Shown here: positions 30,746-34,290 of the stretch, piece by piece
Numbering within the stretch: position 1 is the stretch's first letter
How the letters are laid out: the number at the start of each line of letters is the position of its first letter
Source: RGIG2041 sp045652745
GTDB taxonomy: Bacteria; Bacillota; Clostridia; UBA1381; UMGS1253
Assembly (NCBI GenBank): GCA_045652745.1
Contig: JAZRUW010000002.1
Coordinates: forward strand, 1 to 34,290
Direction: 5' to 3'
Length of the DNA stretch: 34,290 nt
The notes under the pieces: model-generated
What the model saw: only the letters and a program-made list of their open reading frames with translations
The model's database searches: none
What the model was told of the DNA's origin: nothing
Made by a program: the position numbers and the translations under genes

Positions 30746-31237
30746 TTGAGTGCGATACTTGCTTTTTTTACACAAACTTTTACAGGAAAAATTTTGACGA
30801 CACTGTTTGTATCCATGGTGCCGGTTATAGAATTGCGCGGTGCAATTCCGATTGGCGTAGGGATGAGACTGCCGTATGCGGTGGCGGTGATTGTATCGGT
30901 TATTGGCAACTGTATTCCGGTGCCGTTTATCATTATTTTCATTAAAAAGATTTTTGCGTGGATGCGCAAAGTGTGGCCGGCGCTCGACGGCCTAGTGTCA
31001 AAATTGGAAGCACGCGCGGATAAGCATCGCGATACTGTAGAAAAATATGCATTTTGGGGTTTGTTCGTTTTGGTAGCCATTCCGCTGCCGGGGACGGGCG
31101 CGTGGACAGGTGCGCTTGTAGCGGCGATGATGGATATGCCGCTCAAAAAAGCTTTTCCGTCGGTGGCGCTCGGCGTAGTCGGTGCGGCGGCGATTGTAAC
31201 CGTTGTAACCTTTTTGGGATTTTCAATTTTGGGATAA
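30746..31237 (+). CDS. Small multidrug export-like membrane protein (COG2426 family)
   Basis: The 163-residue membrane protein has four to five hydrophobic helices and the family signatures PVIELRGAIPIG (27-38) and IPLPGTGAWTGAL near residue 113. A TTG start at 30746 is used: AAGGAG lies 8 bases before it, and the nearby ATG at 30739 is in another frame. Despite the family name, the substrate is not established. No close neighbour in the same operon is evident. Confidence 0.85.
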   Translation: MSAILAFFTQTFTGKILTTLFVSMVPVIELRGAIPIGVGMRLPYAVAVIVSVIGNCIPVPFIIIFIKKIFAWMRKVWPALDGLVSKLEARADKHRDTVEKYAFWGLFVLVAIPLPGTGAWTGALVAAMMDMPLKKAFPSVALGVVGAAAIVTVVTFLGFSILG

Positions 31238-31249
31238 AGGTGTGTAAAC

Positions 31250-31327
31250 ATGAGAGAAGCCCGGAAGGTGCGATTTTGGAAAAATCCCGATGTGTCGTAT
31301 AGCCGCAGATTGCCCATAAGGGACTAA
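31250..31327 (+). CDS. Possible 25-residue basic small ORF
   Basis: ATG at 31250 with AAAGGTG upstream opens a 25-codon frame (MREARKVRFWKNPDVSYSRR, then LPIRD) ending at TAA 31325-31327. It starts 13 bases after the small exporter gene, so it could be its last cistron. It is Arg-rich. It may be chance. Confidence 0.25.
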   Translation: MREARKVRFWKNPDVSYSRRLPIRD

Positions 31328-31329
31328 AA

Positions 31330-31440
31330 TTGACATATAAGCGAATATGTTTTAAAGATATATGCAATTCTGTAAGAAAACATTGACAGAATTGCATATT
31401 TTTTGTATAATAATAAGGTATAATGTGCAAATATGCAATT
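31330..31440 (+). promoter_or_regulatory. nhaC promoter with palindromes and ATATGCAATT repeats
   Basis: A consensus promoter, TTGACA (31383-31388), 17 bp, TATAAT (31406-31411). ATATGCAATTCTGT (31360-31373) forms a perfect 14-bp inverted repeat with 31386-31399, overlapping the -35 and ending in a T-run, so it could be an operator, a terminator for the upstream gene, or both. ATATGCAATT occurs a third time at 31431-31440, just after the start site. A further TTGACA lies at 31330, with an ACATAT-N6-ATATGT dyad. Confidence 0.75.
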
Positions 31441-31475
31441 TCGCACAAAACAAAACGAAAAAGGGGTTTTTAGGT

Positions 31476-33071
31476 ATGAAGAAAAAGACAATCGTCGGCA
31501 TCGTTTTAGGCGTGCTGGCAGTTGCTATCGTTGCGGCGTTGTCCGTATTCGTAAATAACGGTGCAGCAGAAGGCAGCCGTTATGCGGCAACATTTATGGC
31601 ACTTTTGCCGCCGGTAATCGCAATCGGTCTTGCGCTGATTACGAAAGAGGTTTATTCTTCTTTGTTTATCGGTATTGTATTTGGTGCACTGTTTGCAACA
31701 AACTACAAGCCGCTCGGTGCAATGGATGCGCTCTTAAATGACGGTATCATCGGTGCGGTATCCGGTCTTGCGGGTATTTTTGTGTTCCTCGTTGTGCTCG
31801 GCATTATCGTTGCACTTGTGAACAAAGCAGGCGGTAGCGCGGCGTTCGGTGAATGGGCGAAAAAGAACATCAAGAGCCGCACAGGTGCAACGCTTGCAAC
31901 CTTCGTGCTCGGCGTACTTATCTTCATTGATGACTATTTTAACTGCTTGACTGTAGGTTCGGTTATGCGACCGGTTACGGATGCACAAAAGATTTCCAGA
32001 GCAAAACTTGCGTATATCATTGATGCAACGGCTGCACCGATTTGTATGATTGCTCCGATTTCCTCTTGGGCAGCGGCTGTTGCCGGCTATGCACCGGAAG
32101 GTCAGGGTCTGTCTTTGTTTATTCAGGCAATTCCGTATAACTTCTATTCGCTTTTAACACTCGTATTCGTTGTGGCACTTGCGCTGATGAAGTTTGATTT
32201 CGGTCCGATGAGACTGCATGAAAAGAATGCAATCGAACTTGGCGATTTGTATACTTGCGGTGACAGAGCGGAAAGCGAAAAGGTTGAACCGAATGCAAAG
32301 GGTAAGGTAATCGATTTACTTTTGCCGATTATCGTATTGATTGCAGTTTGCGTGTTTGCTCTTGTATATGTTGGCGGTATTTTAGACGGTGTGTCCTTTG
32401 TAGATGCATTTGCAAACACAGATGCAACCGTTGGTCTGCCGTGGGGCGGTATCATCGCTTTGCTTGTGACCATCATCTACCTCGTTGCAAGACGTGTTGT
32501 TACCTTTAAAGAAGCTATGGATTGCATCCCGAAGGGCTTTATCGCTATGGTGCCGGCAATTCTCATTTTGACATTTGCTACAGCGCTAAAGAACATGACC
32601 GGTCTTTTGAGTGCAGATGCTTACGTTGCAGGCTTAATGGAAGGCGCTGCTGAGGGTCTTGCAAACTTCCTGCCGGCCATCATTTTCCTCGTAGCATGCT
32701 TCCTTGCATTCTCCACGGGTACATCCTGGGGTACATTTGGTATTCTCATTCCGATTGTTGTTGCTATCTTCCCGGCAGGCAGCGAAATGTTGATTATCGG
32801 CATGTCCGCTTGTCTTGCAGGTGCGGTTTGCGGTGACCACTGCTCGCCGATTTCCGATACAACCATCATGTCCTCTGCAGGTGCAGAGTGCAACCACTTA
32901 AATCACGTTTCCACACAGATGCCGTATGCAATCTTTGTTGCAGCGATTTCTTTCGTGGGTTACATTATCGCAGGCTTCGTTCAGAACTGGATGATCGTTC
33001 TGCCGATTATGGTAGTGGTAATGATTATTGCGCTCTTTGTTACAAAGGCAATCACAAAAAAAGCTGCATAA
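31476..33071 (+). CDS. NhaC-family Na+/H+ antiporter
   Basis: A 531-residue integral membrane protein with about 11-12 helices. The start at 31476 is chosen for AAGGGG upstream and the MKKKTIVGIVLG signal-like first helix. The NhaC/COG1757 features are clear: FIDDYFNCLTVGSVMRPVTD, STGTSWGTFGILIPI, and the conserved GDHCSPISDTTIMSSAGAEC followed by NHVSTQMPYA. It probably exchanges sodium (or an organic ion) for protons for pH or salt homeostasis; some relatives take other substrates. It is monocistronic, with a strong promoter and terminator. Confidence 0.93.
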   Translation: MKKKTIVGIVLGVLAVAIVAALSVFVNNGAAEGSRYAATFMALLPPVIAIGLALITKEVYSSLFIGIVFGALFATNYKPLGAMDALLNDGIIGAVSGLAGIFVFLVVLGIIVALVNKAGGSAAFGEWAKKNIKSRTGATLATFVLGVLIFIDDYFNCLTVGSVMRPVTDAQKISRAKLAYIIDATAAPICMIAPISSWAAAVAGYAPEGQGLSLFIQAIPYNFYSLLTLVFVVALALMKFDFGPMRLHEKNAIELGDLYTCGDRAESEKVEPNAKGKVIDLLLPIIVLIAVCVFALVYVGGILDGVSFVDAFANTDATVGLPWGGIIALLVTIIYLVARRVVTFKEAMDCIPKGFIAMVPAILILTFATALKNMTGLLSADAYVAGLMEGAAEGLANFLPAIIFLVACFLAFSTGTSWGTFGILIPIVVAIFPAGSEMLIIGMSACLAGAVCGDHCSPISDTTIMSSAGAECNHLNHVSTQMPYAIFVAAISFVGYIIAGFVQNWMIVLPIMVVVMIIALFVTKAITKKAA

Positions 33072-33090
33072 ATTATACGCAACTTAACAG

Positions 33091-33121
33091 TATCCGCTCC
33101 AATCGGAGCGGATATTTTTTT
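33091..33121 (+). terminator. nhaC terminator
   Basis: A 10-bp perfect stem (TATCCGCTCC, 33091-33100, with 33105-33114), a 4-nt loop, and seven T residues. Confidence 0.92.
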
Positions 33122-33213
33122 GAAAACTATGGATTATTCCTCTCCATTATGGTATGATGAAACAAGCCTTTGCGGCGATGTGTTACTTTTTATACTCGGA
33201 AAGGATTTTTGCT

Positions 33214-33753
33214 ATGAAAAAGCACAGCAGTTTACTTAAAATGATTTTAGCTGCCTTGTTTCTGGCGCTTGCGTATGTGATGCCGTTTTTGACGGGACAA
33301 ATTCCGCAAATCGGTGCAATGCTTTGTCCACTGCACATTCCGGTGCTGCTTTGCGGCTTTCTCTGCGGCCCTGCATGGGGACTGGCCGTGGGATTTATTG
33401 CGCCGCTGTTTCGCTCGTTTGTTTTAGGTATGCCGCCGTTGTTTCCGAAGGCGGTTTGCATGGCATTTGAGCTGGCCGCTTATGGCGTAATTGCCGGATG
33501 GATGCATCAAATGTTACCGCGCAAAAAAGCGTGTATTTACGTTTCGTTGGTGATTGCGATGCTGGTCGGCAGACTGGTGTGGGGTGCGGCGATGTTTGTG
33601 TGCATGGGCGTGAGCGGCGGCACTTTTACGTTTGCGATTTTCCTTGCGGGCGCATTTACCAACGCAATTCCGGGCATACTTGCGCAGCTTGTGCTGATAC
33701 CGGTGCTGGTGATGATTTTAGATAATCCAAAAATATTGAATTTCAGGGATTAA
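33214..33753 (+). CDS. ECF transporter S component (substrate unknown)
   Basis: The ATG at 33214 follows AAAGGA by 8 bases and gives 180 residues. Five to six hydrophobic helices, an N-terminal LAALFLALAYVMPFLTG segment where S components contact EcfT, and IGAMLCPLHIPVLLCGFLCG and GMPPLFPKAVCMAFELAAYG are characteristic of the family. It would bind a vitamin or nucleoside-like substrate and use a shared EcfA-A'-T module elsewhere. No riboswitch is seen upstream. A kinase-like fragment follows by 11 bases; S components next to uridine-kinase-like genes are frequent in Clostridia, hinting at a salvage substrate phosphorylated after uptake. Confidence 0.88.
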   Translation: MKKHSSLLKMILAALFLALAYVMPFLTGQIPQIGAMLCPLHIPVLLCGFLCGPAWGLAVGFIAPLFRSFVLGMPPLFPKAVCMAFELAAYGVIAGWMHQMLPRKKACIYVSLVIAMLVGRLVWGAAMFVCMGVSGGTFTFAIFLAGAFTNAIPGILAQLVLIPVLVMILDNPKILNFRD

Positions 33754-33764
33754 AAGGTGAAGGC

Positions 33765-34013
33765 ATGCAGATTGCGCCCGAAAATCTTGTTATCGTGGAA
33801 GGTGCATATGCCATGCATCCCGCGCTTGAAAAGCTTTACGACTTTTCGGTGTTTTTGGATATTGCGCCCGAGCTGCAACGGGAAAGAATCTTAAAACGTA
33901 ACACACCGCAGACGGCACAGCGGTTTTTCGACGAATGGATACCGCTTGAAAATACATATTTTCGCCACACACGGGCGAAAGTACGATGTGATATGTGGGT
34001 AAGTATTTTATAG
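33765..34013 (+). pseudogene. Truncated uridine-kinase-like protein (C-terminal half only)
   Basis: The 82 residues match the C-terminal part of P-loop uridine/nucleoside kinase-like proteins: VIVEGAYAMHPALEKLYDFSV (Walker B-like block, cut to its key part VIVEGAY), FLDIAPELQRERILKRN and RFFDEWIPLENTYF, then RCDMW. Full-length relatives have about 200 residues and begin with a GxxGSGKT loop; that half is absent and only 11 bases separate this frame from the S component gene. A start ATG with weak AAGG upstream exists, but without the P-loop no kinase activity is expected. An internal deletion is the likely cause. Confidence 0.7.
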
Positions 34014-34023
34014 TGTGGATTCA

Positions 34024-34048
34024 GGGAACGGCAACGCCGTTCCTTTTT
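34024..34048 (+). terminator. Terminator after the ECF/kinase-fragment unit
   Basis: GGAACGGC-AAC-GCCGTTCC (34025-34032 with 34036-34043) followed by five T residues. Confidence 0.88.
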
Positions 34049-34096
34049 GTATGTGCGGGGCAGTTTCGTTACAAAAAGAACAAATTACAACCAATT

Positions 34097-34227
34097 CCGT
34101 AGGGAACGGCCTGTGTGCCGCTTGCGTTTTTATGCGCATAAACCACACCCAACACCGTAGGGCAGGGGCTTGCTCCTGCCGCAAGTTTATGCGATATTCA
34201 CGGGCGATTCGTGAATCGCCCCTACGC
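34097..34227. repeat. Cluster of three short palindromic (REP-like) repeats
   Basis: Unit 1 starts CCGTAGGG (34097) with CGGC/GCCG arms and then CTTGCGTTTTTATGCG. Unit 2 starts CCGTAGGG (34155), with GGCAGG..CCTGCC (34161-34180), then GCAAGTTTATGCG. Unit 3 is inverted: GGGCGATTC..GAATCGCCC (34202-34221) followed by CCTACGC. No ORF is supported from 34049 to the window end; these repeats fill most of it. Confidence 0.75.
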
Positions 34228-34290
34228 ACAAATTTACAAATTACAAAAAAGAAAATATTTTATGTACAAATCAACAAATACCACATGGTC

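Noticed and set aside
31362..31475. Longer start for the NhaC protein at 31362
   Set aside because: It would begin inside the promoter repeat, upstream of the transcription start; the ATG at 31476 has a ribosome binding site and a normal N-terminus.
33122..33213. Riboswitch upstream of the ECF S component
   Set aside because: The 92-base leader holds no conserved riboswitch core or convincing multi-helix fold.

Overview
The window looks like a chromosome segment of an anaerobic low-to-moderate GC Gram-positive (Bacillota, class Clostridia, most likely an uncultured gut Oscillospirales/Ruminococcaceae-type bacterium). This rests on a PolC-type replicative polymerase, the MurT/GatD lipid II amidation pair, the CdaA/CdaR cyclic-di-AMP pair, a long-form hibernation factor, an ECF transporter S component, AAGGAGG-type ribosome binding sites and many sigma-A promoters with 17-bp spacers. 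No phage, insertion sequence, CRISPR array, tRNA or rRNA was recognised.

Layout. 1-960: the start of a phosphate-binding lipoprotein gene (pstS, cut by the window edge) with a PHO-box-like promoter, and a headless ORF fragment abutting the guaA terminator. 964-5110 (minus): an ATP-pyrophosphatase-only GMP synthase with an F420-0:glutamate-ligase-like gene, a cysteine synthase with its own promoter and terminator, and a PdaB-like polysaccharide deacetylase. 5250-6094 (plus): a remnant of a matrixin-like protease translationally coupled to an unknown membrane-anchored protein. 6151-12367 (minus): gyrA and the glycolytic cluster pgk-tpiA-gpmI, with palindromes and a 14-bp tandem repeat in the spacers. 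12894-15392 (plus): two permeases of an LplB/LplC-type carbohydrate ABC importer, the first with an unusual N-terminal extension of about 220 residues rich in charge. 15504-17862 (minus): an EamA exporter and two zinc-ribbon/single-TM proteins.

18033-20094 (plus): murT-gatD, where the GatD-like subunit has glycine instead of the catalytic cysteine. 20095-20580 holds a strong candidate for an unassigned structured RNA: promoter, 14-bp basal stem, nested helices with a competing pairing, and a terminator-like hairpin, followed by a 36-codon ORF. 20579-22111 (minus): hpf and a pyridoxal kinase. 22293-29716 (plus): cdaA-cdaR, polC, a low-molecular-weight phosphatase and galE. 29777-30499 (minus): a DUF4886/SGNH-like protein. 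30746-33753 (plus): a small membrane exporter, an NhaC-type antiporter behind a consensus promoter embedded in repeats, and an ECF S component followed by a beheaded uridine-kinase-like gene. The last 200 bases are a cluster of short palindromic repeats.

Most of the window is housekeeping. The parts most worth following up are the candidate RNA, the two amidotransferase systems that both lack visible glutaminase function (GuaA without its GATase domain, GatD without its Cys), the extended permease, and the repeat-studded nhaC promoter. All assignments come from reading the sequence; no database search was run.
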